DNA of 64,000 bases from Siderastrea siderea. Lineage: Eukaryota; Cnidaria; Anthozoa; Scleractinia; Rhizangiidae. The position numbers and the translations under genes are program-made. Location of the stretch: positions 31,373,601 through 31,437,600 of the forward strand of contig OZ034969.1 in the NCBI GenBank assembly GCA_964030785.1. The letters are read 5' to 3'. The number at the start of each line of letters is the position of its first letter. Position 1 is the stretch's first letter. Shown piece after piece: positions 43,652 to 57,000 of this stretch. The notes beneath the pieces are model-generated. The model worked only from the letters and a program-made list of their open reading frames with translations, had not been told where the DNA came from and ran no database searches.

Positions 43652-46600
43652 CTAATCGATTCCCTCTGGATTTAGATGGTGTCGCCTGATTTCGACTTGG
43701 CCGGGTTTTGCTTTTGTTGGCGGAACAATGTGGGCAAAGGAGAACTGAAAGAGATAGAAAGACAAGTTATGTAAATAAATAAATAAATAAATAAATAAAA
43801 AAGGAATTACGAAGTGACGAGAGCGTCACCTAATCTGTGTAGAACGAATTAACTAAAATGCCGCGCCTAGGATATTTCACCACATGGTTCATTCGTGAAT
43901 TTTCTTCAAACTCTGCAGATCTAGGAAATCAAAAAGTCAAGGAATCGAAGTGGAAAAGCAATACAAACTTTTTTTCCGCTTCACATATTATCCATGATAT
44001 TTAAAGAGTTAGTCAGAATAACTCCTGAAGTGAAATTATGTTAACTCAGTGAGAGTGAAGTTACTTAATTGGGGGTTATTTTAACTCCAAGAATGAGTAA
44101 TTTACGGTTTTAGTAGAGTTAGCTTAACCCATAAAGGGTGAGAGTAGCTCCGGCATTTGTGGATTGGAGTTAATTTAAGCACCCGATTTGTAGCCTGCGT
44201 CCGATTTGTAATTTAATTCAATATCCAACAGCGGAAACAACCCACAAAAGAGGATTATTTGAACCTAAGATTTTGACTCCATCTTTGAATTCGAAGTTAC
44301 CATGTATGTGGGTTAAAACGTTTGGTGTTAACTGCTCAAATAAAAGCGTTGATGAACACTTTTTCTCGGGGTTGGTTATGCTGCATATCGGCCACGTTCC
44401 AACGTCTGATTATGCCCCATTCACACCAAAGCGTAAACACGTTTAAAAGCTGTTTAATTAAACAAGGTTTAAAATTGTTTTCTTTATAAAAGTTGTTTGC
44501 TGACTTTTTTCTACTGCAAATTTAGTGCAAATGAAAAAACAAGTAAAAGTTCTCTTGAATTCTTTGTTTAAAGTAGTCATTCAGCTTTCTGTTGCTGAAT
44601 TTCATTTTGGTAAACCTGGTTTAATAAAACATGTTTTGTTGGTGTGAATGGGGCATGTTCTAAAAAGTCGTTAGGTGACACATTCAAATGAAAAACCTGA
44701 TTGACCAGTATAATCCTGTGGCGCTGTTTATTATGCTGTACAAGGTACAAGGTGGCGAGGAGGAGGGGGGGGGGAGGGGAGGGGGAGAGGTAGTTCTAAC
44801 TTACGAGTTTGTGGACGAAATCTTAAGTGTTCCGGACCTTTCATAGATCGAAAGCTACTTAGCGGTACTTTTCTGTGGTGGTGTTTATTATGCTGTGGTA
44901 GTTGGTGAAGTGATAAAGAAATCATAACGGGTGACCATTTAAATAAAACCACTGTAAAATACTTAGTTTTCAGTTCACAGGGAGACTCTGGGTTTTCGTT
45001 CGTTTTTCAATTTAGCCCTTCTTTTTCTTCTTAAACAAAGAGTTTAGTAAAATACAACAAACAAACAAACAAAAACAGTACTTATAACAACAAGAAAAAC
45101 AACAACAACAACAGCAAAAGGCTTGGCTATACGTACATCGTTTGCAAAATCGATCCAGGTTCCTGTGTTGAGATAGAAGACATCTCCGTTCTTGGTGCTT
45201 TGAATTTCATTCTCCTTCCAAGTGTGGGTGTGTGCCAGTACAACAACATCCTCTTCACAGCGCGACAGGAAATCACCAAATTTTCCCATGGACCCCTTGA
45301 GAAGACTGAAAGCATGGCTAGAACCGTACTTTTTGGTCAACAAAAAAGAAAAAAAAAGAGGAAAAAAAAAGAAATCACAGAGGTAAATAATCTTTGAAAA
45401 GCGCAGTAATACTGGTAGAAAAAGATAATCTTAACTGAATCCGAAAATATTAACCTGAACTTGTTCAGAGATAACTTTGTACTTTTAAGTGGCGTAACCT
45501 AAAAGTCACGATAATTTTCATTTAAAGACAGGAACCTCTCGAGGAGATCTTCTCAGATTGAACAGATCAGTTCAAAAGGAACATAGCAGGAGTTGATCAA
45601 CACTTTGATTTTGACATTGACATTTCTATTTGCGTAACTACCAATCAGAAGCGAAATAAACCGCAAGAAATGGAAACATAGGTTCCCGTCAAGGTGTCCT
45701 ATCACTTTACTGTTTGTTTGTTTGTTCAGTTTGTTCGTTTGTTTTATTGGGGGGGGGGGGGGGGGGGAGAAGGCAGTAGGGGAAGAACGCAGAGCCATAA
45801 GAATATATCAAATTACTCAACTGAAGGAGTAAAATAAAAGAAATGTCAGGGTATTTTATGAGGTGGGGGTTCTCTAACACACCAACAGATCGTTTCGCTC
45901 AGTTTTGAGGGAGCGGCTTACAACGCGATTACCGTCGACTTAAACACCACTGATCAACCAGCTTGAAATTGCATCACCATTTGTCGAAATAGCTGAAAGG
46001 AACAACGTTACTCTCTTACCTTTTCAACAGCACGTTTGAAGTAAGGGTACTTGAATACATTTGCCACCTTTATCCACTTCCCGTCATTCAGGTGAATATA
46101 CTCATGTTCAGAAATGTTTCTGCCCAACGCTCTTTCAATAAGCGACTTTGTAAACTTTTCCTGCACAAGAGGACGAGCCAAGATTTCCATGATGAATGAC
46201 TCTGCTAAGTGGCATTTGAGCGAGCTGAGGAGTTCTGCTGCAATGTTCGTGACCACCTGCCGAATCAAATCGGATGAAACAATAAGAAACTAATTAATAA
46301 TACTGATTCTTGTGGAAATTGCAAAACGTATCTCCTGCTAGAAAATATCGCCAAGCTAAGATAAGGAGGAGTTCTGCTGCAATGTTCGTGACCACCTGCC
46401 GAATCAAATCGGATGAAACAATAAGAAACTAATTAATAATACTGATTCTTGTAGAAATTGCAAAACGTATCTCCTGCTCGAAAATATCGCCAAGCTAAGA
46501 CAAAACTATGTTCAATGCATGTTTTGAAATATCACAAAACGTAACTGCTGTACGGTATTTACATAACATTATTATTTTAGCTTGATTACTGTTGCATACC

Positions 46601-48037
46601 ACTTCTGTTTCATTCTCGTGTTTGTCTGCTGTCGCCACTGCTCGGGTAACGTAATACCCAATAGGTCTTCCACCCAAAGGATCATTTGGATGAGATAAGG
46701 AATACGTGTTGAAAATATCCCAGTCATGACCGTGTGCAAAACGGATTCTGTACGTCTGCCCATCGTCACTTTTGATCACATAAATCAGGGAACCTTCAAT
46801 GAACTCAACGTTGTCTCCCATCAGATTTTTGACGGTTTCGGCGTCCATTTCATGGTCGTGGTTTCCTCGGAGATAAAACACTTTGACGCCATCTTCGTCC
46901 GTCATTTTACGGACGCTTTGGAAAAGCAGACGGCATGTGTCATTTGATTCCCATTCTTTGATTCGTTCCTTGATCATTCTTGGTGTGACGTCAACCCTAT
47001 CCAACCACATCTCCAGCGTATCTCCAAGCAGGATTAAAGTGTGTAGGGAAGTCTGAAAAAAAAAGTGTTGAATTAATGATTAGTGTTCTTGCATAAGGAT
47101 TTTCAATGCTGAAAAAATAGCAGATCACACATAGGTTATCATGACATTTGCGATAGCTTTGCATGTGACACTATTGATAACGTCACAATTCATCAATCCT
47201 CGAGAATATTAAAAAATTCAGGAACAATGACTGAAAATATTGGTACAATCGTCGATTAAGTCAAAAAGAATTTAAATTTCCAATGATAATAAGCACACTA
47301 AATCTTAATCCGAAATTCACACTAACCTTTCAAGGTAATTATAAAATCCCGAAAGATACGAACCTCTGAAAGCAACGATAAAATAATTTGACGGTTTATA
47401 TTAATAGACCCTGAAAGTTGTTTGATTCAGTATGAACGTCGAAAATAACGAGCCGTCGCAAACTGATGTAACGAACTTGAGACTGAGTCTACTGTCCGTT
47501 GGGTAAAATGGATGTAGGTGGTCTTTAGTTACAGGGCTTAAAACGGCAGACTCTCATTTCCAAGGTTCTTACAGAATTGTTTTCGTTGAAATCTTGAACA
47601 AACTCTTGCTGTTATAAACAACAGACATCCATCAATACTCGGTAGTTCCGAGCAAACAGCGAAATTTCTGTTTACTCGGCTTACAACGATCGCGACCTGA
47701 CAATGGGAGATAGAGACAAGCTCACAACGTCTTTAAGATGAGAGAAACCAACAGACCGGGAATGTATTTTAGTTTATTTTCATTTCCGTGATTTAGGGAG
47801 TCCCTCACTAGCATTACCGTAGTAAATTTAAGTGATTTTTCTTTTGTCTATCTCACCTTTGCGATCTTTGACAAATCCTTAATAAAGGTTTGAATTCTTT
47901 CATTTTCCTTCTTACACCAGATACTATCCAGATGAAGATCACTCATACAGATGATTACGTTCTTTACTGGATCGTTGGGGTTGATCATTTCCCGAACAGT
48001 GATCCTTTCACTGAGCCCGTCACCTTGCGGGTTGTAC
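43652..48037 (-). other. Metallophosphoesterase domain, exons 15-19
   Basis: All five calcineurin-type motifs are intact: D1326-x-H1328 (ICMSDLHLD), G1363-D1364 (LLGDTLEMW), G1416-N-H-D1419 (YLRGNHDHEM), G1461-H1462 (FAHGHDWD) and A1615-H-T-H1618 (VVVLAHTHT). The GD-x(2)-E-x-W spacing in motif II is like LpxH-type UDP-diacylglucosamine pyrophosphatases rather than protein phosphatases. It should bind two divalent metals. Exon 19 adds 30 residues (FSFAHIVPPTKAKPGQVEI, then RRHHLNPEGID). Confidence 0.8.
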
Positions 48038-51000
48038 CTAAGAGAAACATTTTATTGAACAGGTGTGAACCACGAAACATTGTAAAAGAAGCAAAGAAGA
48101 AGACACAAAACAAACAAACAGAAAAAAAAAAAACGGAAAAGGGAAGACAAAGAATAAGACCAATATTTTACAACGTGGACTGAATGAGCTTGTTTGATAT
48201 TTTCCATTGTTATGGCCCTTTTAAAAAATTTTCCTAGACAAACGCAAACGGCGATCGCGTACACCAAAATAATATATTAAGTACAAAAAAATACCTGTCC
48301 TTCTCATTTTCTCAGACGTTTCGCCAAAACTATAGGTCAAACATGGCGGGTAAAAGTCCCTATTTAACGAGAAAATGTTTCCTTTTCTGCAAATCCTGTT
48401 CTAAACACACAAACCTGTGAAAATGAATGAAGGCATCGGTCTGGACCAATTCTAGTCACTTGCTTGTAAGGAGACGACCCAGAGTAAAAAAAAAAGGGGG
48501 GGAGGGGAGAGACAAATGTCGTAAATAAACTTTGATGCTTTGGACGTTGATTAATCACCAAGCGGGTCTCTGAGCTCCTCCCTTTTGAAAAAGGAAAAGG
48601 ACATCATCCCGAATGGGAAATAGATTAAAAAGAGTAGGGTCTGAGGACGCAAAAGTGAAGGGGAAGGTTGAAAATTTGTTAAATACGAACCTTGGTTCTT
48701 TCTTCACTGGAACCTTCTTATTTGGCTTTGATGGCCACGTTTGAATTGACCCCAGAGGCGTCAGTGCATTTATCTCGTCCCAGATACTGACCAGGTCCTC
48801 ATAAGAAGCAGAATCGTCTTCGTCTAAATCATCAGGGAAATCAGTCATGTCTCTTGGCGCGTCGTCGACATCCGGGAACATCATTTCATGCTCGGATGGA
48901 AGAGATTTTATCGCGCTGTTAAGAGCCATGGGTGCATCGATCTCATCGCTGTTTCCTTCAAAAAAAAAAAACAGAAACAAAGCGAACGAAACGTGGGCGA
49001 CTAAGAAAACCACAAACAAATCGTTTTTTTTTAAACTTTGGTAAGCGTTATTAGACTATTGAACGACAAGGATTTTTTGCGGGAAGTTTGCAAAACTTTT
49101 CCTTCGCACGCAGGCAATTGTTGATCATTTTTCGTTGATTGGTTTTCTTCACTATAAAATCTTACATTTGTCTTTTTATGACTAACAACCGTACCTGAAT
49201 TAAATTCCAGAGACTTCACTGCCCTTAACACGTGACGACGAGCTGTATCGTCAAGATGCAAATTGTCTTGTGCGTGCCCATCCAAAGCTTTTAAAATGTG
49301 TGGATAAACGTCGTGAACCGCATCTCTTCCATAAATGCAGTCCAGATGGCCATACTCAGGAATCTGGATCCAAGAGTACTGTTGACTGGGGTGCGCTTCT
49401 TTCACAAGGTTGTAAGTACTGAAGGTACTGTCTGGCAGATAGCAACTGTTCTTCTCTCCTACAAAGAGGCACAGTATATTGTTACGCACCCACCAACCTC
49501 ACTGGCCGAGTAAACAGCCAATAAAAAGGTTATATGTGCAAAGGACTTTGTTACAGTCAAAAGGCCTTTCTCCCTTAAAAATGGTCGGTAATGTTGCTGT
49601 GACCTCGTTTAATAATTTGTCGAAATACTTCAATGTTGATGTTGTCTAGAGAACAAGGAAAATGATACACGCTTGCTTGGATATGGAATTTTCTTACTTG
49701 TCGATTTGATTATGAGAAATCAGTGTATTATTATCTTTAACTTTTTCGTGGTATCTCACCAACAATGAAGCAGATTGGCATATTCAGTCGATTTATGTGC
49801 TCTCTGTAAGCCGGTGACTTCAGTCGGTCCTCCCTATCCACATCGGGCAAATAGATGTCTTCTCCAGTGGCCGAAATCAACTTCTTCTCTCTCATGGTCA
49901 AAGCCAGCTGGGCACTTGCCTCTGCAGTAATATAGCCAAAGAACTCGTGCAGAGTGTCATGTGTCAGTGGGGTAAGATTTTCATGTTCCCATAACAAACC
50001 ATAAATGAAGCTTATCCTGTGAGAAAGATATCAAATAAGAAAACATTACTAGCCCAGCTGGATCGTTGTTTCGCTGTATAAGGAAACAACAACTCGCGAG
50101 GTGGCTGAGACACAAATGACTGTAGTATTACACCACTGCGTCCTGTGGTTTTATCGACTGAAATATATAGAAGCTAAAATAACCCAAAGTTTGAACGCAG
50201 TCCCATGATGAATCCTTTGCCGGGCCAAGCAGCCATTTCTCTAACTGCTCCCAAATCGCGTAATATCTCCTAGTGTTTAACAATCAAATAAAGTGCTCGA
50301 AAAGGGATCACTTTTTGGACGGGTATAACAATTCCGAAAGCCAAGAATTTCCCTTATTTCTACATGTCCCTAGCGATAGATTGTGATCCTGTTACTCTAA
50401 AATAGTTTGCCAACTGGTTTCAAATAGCGAGAGCATAGATTCCTAGTTTCAATTTTGGTATAATAAAGTGTAACGATTTTAGGATTTTGGCCTGATATGG
50501 TGTGTGAACAATCACATTTTGTTTCAGTTAAAACACGCTTAGGGTTTAAGCATTGGGCGACGTACGAAAATTACTACAGTGAACGGCACATTATTTCCGG
50601 CCACAGTTTGACAGGATTGAGTTTTTTTGGAGAAAATGAATACGTAATCTTTAGTTCGGGCCACAATAAAGTGACCAAAATAACAAGGCGGTCGTATTAA
50701 CAGGTTGGCCATAGCGAGGGGATGCAACATACATACATGAAAACGTAGGGAGACTTTATACACATACACCTTATTCGTCATAAAGTTAAGAACAAGGCAC
50801 CACTCCAATAGTCATCCTGAGGTGAACCTCGGTAGGATTCGCTACCCACCTGTGACAAACGGGATTTTGGCACAACTCGTCATAAGGCAAGAACACATAA
50901 TCAACGCCTTTGACAAATTTGTCAAAGAGCCATTCAGTCCAAGAAGCGTGGTCATCAGTATCGACTGTCATTCCTTTAATGCCAAGAGCCTCCATTACTC

Positions 51001-54000
51001 CTGGGATGTGCAGGCCAGCTTTCAGCTTGTTGAATGAGCAGGGGATCGGATTTGCAGCCACCTGGCTTGCCACCACACTTCTAACTTTCCCTTCAAGTGC
51101 TCCGGACAGGAGAGATGCAAAACACACCAACGATCCAGCACAGTGGGCCATAATTTGAACATCTTTCTGCAGAATAACATTAACCAATTAACATTGCGTT
51201 AATTAATTAAGAAGCAATAAATTGCATGTAGGCTGTAGCAATATTAATCTGTTCAAAGTCTTGTAGCAATGTTCCAAGTCTTCAGAAGATTAATTGCTTC
51301 ATTTTTCAAGTTTTGCTGGTCTACGTCTTATTGAGACCTACAAGGTTGATCGTACTCAACAGAAAAAAAAAGACAGTCGTTTTTGCTGCCTTTTTCTCAC
51401 AAGCTGTGCCAAGAATTAAGATTGCATGTGGAGAGCAAAGAAATATGGCATGCGAGGAAAACATAATGTCAGGGAAATAGCTAAGAAACCTCCTCTGCCC
51501 AGGTAGTTACTCCTTTTCTGCTCATAATGTTTTTTTTTCCGTAGGCCTTCTTTCTTCTGCCCCTCATAATCTGAACGCATAGAAGATGCTTTTACTTTGA
51601 CCTAATTCGTGATCATGGAGCAGCTCATAAGGCACGTATCGCAGGCTTGTACCTTAAATGTTACCTTTACGTACTTTACATACGCTTGCATGAAGGTGTG
51701 CCTCCGAATTCACTTAATGCAAGAGAGCCTTATTTTACAGCACTGAGAACAAATGATGGAGCATCATGGCTTCTTACCCTGAATATAATGTCTTACGCAA
51801 CTAATGTGGTCAGTTAAGGACGGTGGCCCCTAATAGCAAGGTATTTTTTTCTATTTGTGCCCATATGGGATTTGTTTCTCGTACCTGGGGCTGTCAAAAT
51901 CCAAAAAGAAAATGAAGGGTCACCGCGCATTTTTCGGAGATAACTAGGTACAAATATGGTAAAAAAAGTGCTGACGGAGCATTTTTATTAACCACACCCT
52001 CAAGAGGAATAGGATAAGCTTAAGAGCAAAATAACTTATAACTGTGTAAACTGCCACCAGCAGCCTTTATGATTAAAATGCAGTATCAGTAAGACTAGAG
52101 ATACCTTTTTAGTGACCTCTATGACTTTGTTGATAGCCGCTGGATAGTCATAGGCTGCACAATCGTCCAATGTGTAGTCTCTGCGTGCCATCGATGGAAG
52201 GTTACACGAAGTACGCCAATCGACAAGCCAAACGTCATACCTTGTAATAAAAAGTACGGCAATTATTAATGCAATCCAGGTTATCTACTGAATGTCAATG
52301 TTAATCGTTTGCCGTGCCTCTCCCGAGCTGAGAGTACGTTTCTTCGAAGGGTATTATTATAAGTTTCTTAATGCAACATTAACAATCAGTCAACGGGACA
52401 AACGACGTATTTTTGCCACACTTATCCCGACAGGTGCATTTTCAACCCGAACACAACTTGGAGTGCGTTCCAAAAGAAAACCACCCCTTTTTATTAGCTC
52501 AGCTGTAGGATACGACTACCTATGTGATTTTAAGGGAAATAGACAAAACTGCAGTACTCGGAGAGGACCCACTGTACCACAAAAATATGTTAGCCAGTGT
52601 CTTTCTAGTACTCAGTCTCAGGCCCCTCCCTTCCTCCCTCCCGCCTTTAAAGATTGCGTGTTGGTTCAGTGGCCATCCCTCTATCATGACAAAAACTGAG
52701 AAAAAGATTGAAACTCAAACTCTCATCTCAAATTTCAAGGCCAATAACGTTTGTCCACGAGGTCCACCAAATAGGTTTCTGTATACCCTCTATACCTAAA
52801 CAAGGAGGGTACTTCTCGAGTACACTTTTTATGGCCACTTCGCCAATAACTAATTGATACAACGTACTTGTGCTGCACCAGATATTCAACCAGATTTGTG
52901 TCAATAGTGTCCAGGCTGAATATCCCACTGCTCACTCCAGCCCCGTGAAACATCACAACCGGACCCTTAGATCCACCATTGTAGCGAGTCAACGCTATTT
53001 CAAACTGCAACATAAACATGAAAATCAGCTATCAAGTGATCTAACACACAAGTGTCCTTAGTTGGCGAGTGACGCTATACTATTTATTTTATAGACACGC
53101 ATGTACGATTTATTCATTACTTAAACTTAAATTTGCATTACTCTGACGGAAATCAAATTTTGATGTTTGGATCTCCTACCCTTCCCAACACCAGTTTTCA
53201 TTTGAGAAAGGGACATAATTAAATCGCAATCTACCCATATCCAGCTATACATATATGATTCTCTCTGAATCGTTGGAGTATGCATGATTCCATTTAAAGA
53301 TTTGAAAGGCAAAGCCAGGGTGTGCATGAGATTTCTTAAGAACACTTGAGAAGTTTGAGAACGACTGTACTCGAGCTTGAAACATAATTAGCACCTTAGC
53401 ACCTCTATCGTGTTCTAAAACTGAAATACATCTATAGCGAATATAACTCAAGCTTGTAGGTGAAATACTATAGTGTGGCAACTCAAAGAACGAAAATCAT
53501 TTTATAGTAAGCAGTATTATGCCGTGGTAATCGTCATAGAAGTTTGTTTCAACTGTTGAGTCACTCTGTGGATGAAATCATTAAGCGTTGTTATCATTCA
53601 AATGAAGGCTACTGAGCAGTACTTTCTTGTAGTACTGTTTATAATACTGTACAAGGTGGTTCTAACTTTTGAGTCTGTGGATGAAATCCTCTAGTGACCA
53701 GTACTTTCCTGTGATGCTGTGATGCTATGATGCTGTACAAGGTGGTTCTAACTTTTGAGTCTGTGGATGAAATCCTCTAGTGACCAGTACTTTCCTGTGA
53801 TGCTGTGATGCTATGATGCTGTACAAGGTGGTTCTAACTTTTGAGTCTGTGGATGAAATCCTCTAGTGACCAGTACTTTCCTGTGATGCTGTGATGCTAT
53901 GATGCTGTACAAGGTGGTTCTAACTTTTGAGTCTGTGGATGAAATCCTCTAGTGACCAGTACTTTCCTGTGATGCTGTGATGCTATGATGCCGTACAAGC

Positions 54001-57000
54001 TGGTTCTGACTTTTGAGAACGTGGAGGAAATACTCAAGTGTGCCCATTCCAATATGAAAGCTACTGAACAGTACTTCCCAATAGTGCCGGTTGTTTTTCA
54101 GTGTTCTACAAGATGAGATTCAGAATACCTTATAGCTTTGTAATATCGGCGCTATGAGAGTGAGGTTACAAAAAATTCGTAACTGTCAATGTTAGCACTC
54201 ACATTGTCTTCTGTGATGCAATGATAGACCTCAGGGATGCAGCCACGAAGCTTTAGTGGCCTTTTCTTCCTAGGCGGTGCATCCGGATTGAAGTACTTGT
54301 CACACGAAGAAACTGGACCATAAACATCCCAGATGGTTCTTGCAAAGAACGCACCAAAACGTGCCATCCACTGCAGCTTCTCACGCCTGCTGTCAGTGTT
54401 TGTGATCTCCATTGTGGCCAGTTGCTTGGCAAAGTTTGGCGCCGTGATGTAAAGTGTTCCCGTACCCGACGGCTCTTTCTTGCCGAATTGGTAAACTTTA
54501 ACAAACAAGGTTGTGGTATCTTTCAATCCTGTTTCTCCAAAGTGGTCCTTGTGAATGTACTTGACACCTTCAAAGGAAAACCTCTTGCCGCCATCTCCTG
54601 TCAGAGTCATTTTGTAAACCATTTCTTTCGTGTCTACCTGGTCTTTACTGGTACTGAACAGCTGGAAGTGACCTAGCACGGAAGAAAGTATAGACCGGGT
54701 CTACAGGCGTACTTTTCCATGACAGTCATGTACGGATCAAACATTTTTGACCATTGACATAAGTAATATTTGGACATGATATTATCATGAAACTGAATAT
54801 TAATAAGTGAAAGAGATTCCTTTTATTTTTTGGAGTGTTTAGTTATTGATTGGATGTTTAAAGATGGCATAGCTTTTTTTTAATTTTTTCCTGGTAGAAC
54901 CTTTTTTCAGCAAGATGTATATGTATCTGTTCAGCAACTTTTTCTTCCTCAAATTTTGTTTTTTAATTACTCCATCGATCCGAAGTCATGATCACTGTTA
55001 CTGTCACTGTTAATATTAAACTATTTGATGTTACAGTCAAACCTTTATCGACTGGAGACCGTGAGAATTTGAAACGTATAGGAATATTGCAAGCGATCAG
55101 CCAATTTTAATGCCCGCTGAAGGGTTTACTTGAAATATGTTCAAAGAGTGCTAAGACTCATTTTTTTAATTTTAAAAATTGCTAAGCATTTGACATACCT
55201 TCAGAAACTGTCAATGGAGCAGAGGACAACGCTAGACATGTCACTGTTCCAACTATCTTAGCTGCATGAGATGGGTCGCAGTTTAGCATTCGCTCCACAT
55301 CATCAGACTCGATGGTAAGTGTAAATTCACATGGGACTTGCTTTCCATTGTTATTTGTTGATTCATATGTTCCCACCATCTTCTCCGTGAAGCGAATTCC
55401 AGGCTTCTGTTTAATAAAGCTAGTCTTGTCTGCAAGCAAGAGGATAGTGCATCAAGATTGGCCGTTGGATAAAATAATGATTAACAAAAGCTTTCCCAGA
55501 ATCCTTGGTAATTGAAAAACACACGGGAAATGATTTGCCTCAAATATCACCCAGGCCACTTTCAGCATAATTTTTCTGCGACCAACCAACTTAATAACAG
55601 CTTTAATGAAAAAAAAAACTAAAGTTTAATTTTGGACATCAACAAAACAACTGGTCAGAAACTGGGCACCCTAACTCGAAGCTGGATGAAAATTTCTAAC
55701 TCCTATTGTTTTGGAAAGTTTCAAATCTAAATTGAAATTCGATAAAGCTCTGAACACTTGATCTCCTTAACCATGTCATGCCAGGTATCTTGATTTTTTT
55801 TCTTGAAAATATGGCATACTACAGACCCTAGCTTGAACAACGGTAATTTCACTGCGCGGTGAAAAGCGTAAAAATAACCCTTAATGATTTACTTATCTAA
55901 ACAGAACGGCGCATTCTACAAGTCTTCATTGAGCTTTAAAACTTCCAATAACTCGGATGGTTTTTCATTAATTTTCCTCGAAGGTTCCGGTTATCGGGAG
56001 TTTACGTATACTACGGTGAGGGCGCGTGATGTCTAAAGCTTTTTAAACTAATGAGATCTAGGGAAAGTTTCAGGGTACTTGTGATCTCTTGTGATGGTCA
56101 AATATTTGTGAAGACCCGCATTGAGAACTAATTGATCGTAATGCAGCACCAAACACATTCCACTGAAAACTAATGTTTATACTATTCACAGAGTGTTAGC
56201 TTACCAAGTGGTTTGAATGTGTCATAGTCAATGTGCCACCCTTCTCTCTCAGCAAGAAGCCGCATACAGCGCTCAGCAAGGCAAGAAATGGTAAGAGTGG
56301 GATTAACACCCACAGCTGTGGGAAGAATCGCCCCATCCACAACGTACAGTCCTTCCAGAACCTGGTCAGAATCACCTAGAATCGAAGAAAAAAGCAAATG
56401 TATATCTTATCTGATTCTCACCATATAGGACCAGGTACTGTGTAAAAGAACATACTAAGTTTCATTTTTTAAGGACTTCTGCTACAGAGTACATCATCAC
56501 TGCTTCCGGGTTTGTTGGGATTCTTTTCGAACTTAATTGGATGTGCAGCAAATACTTAAAAATTACAACAACAAAAAAACACACACACATACGCAGCTTC
56601 TTCGTATCCCGATTGCAGATCTCGTTGAATTTGAAAATGTTGGTTCTTTTTGAAGGAGGAAATCTCGAGAACCCTCAAAGCAAGCACAAAACTAGGACTA
56701 ACAACAAACGCCCACATATATATGGCCCTCTGTGACTCAGAGATTTGCATCCAGGAAAAATTGGTAGAAGAAAAGCGTCCCATTCTCACCGCCGCAGCAA
56801 ACCTGGTCTATTCTCCGTTGGCTAAAAGTTCTGCACAGTATTCACTAATCCAACTATTGCGTGAAATGATCCGCATATATCAAGTCGTAAGGGCAGGCCT
56901 TACAAACAGGGTAAAATTGTTGCAGTTGACGGTGTTTCCTCGAATGTTTCTCGTTTGTGCACGCAGGAAACATTTGTTGCAGAGGCAAAACTTTACGTCA

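Noticed and set aside
44731..44952. Minus-strand frame as a possible last exon of the fusion gene
   Set aside because: It lies in a dispersed repeat related to the 86-base array and ends in a C/T-rich run. No fitting acceptor was seen.
45044..45136. Hydrophobic Val/Phe-rich C-terminal tail read through from exon 18
   Set aside because: It is translated from a (GTT)n simple repeat. A donor GTACGT at 45136 and a phase-matched last exon at 43652-43744 give a better model.
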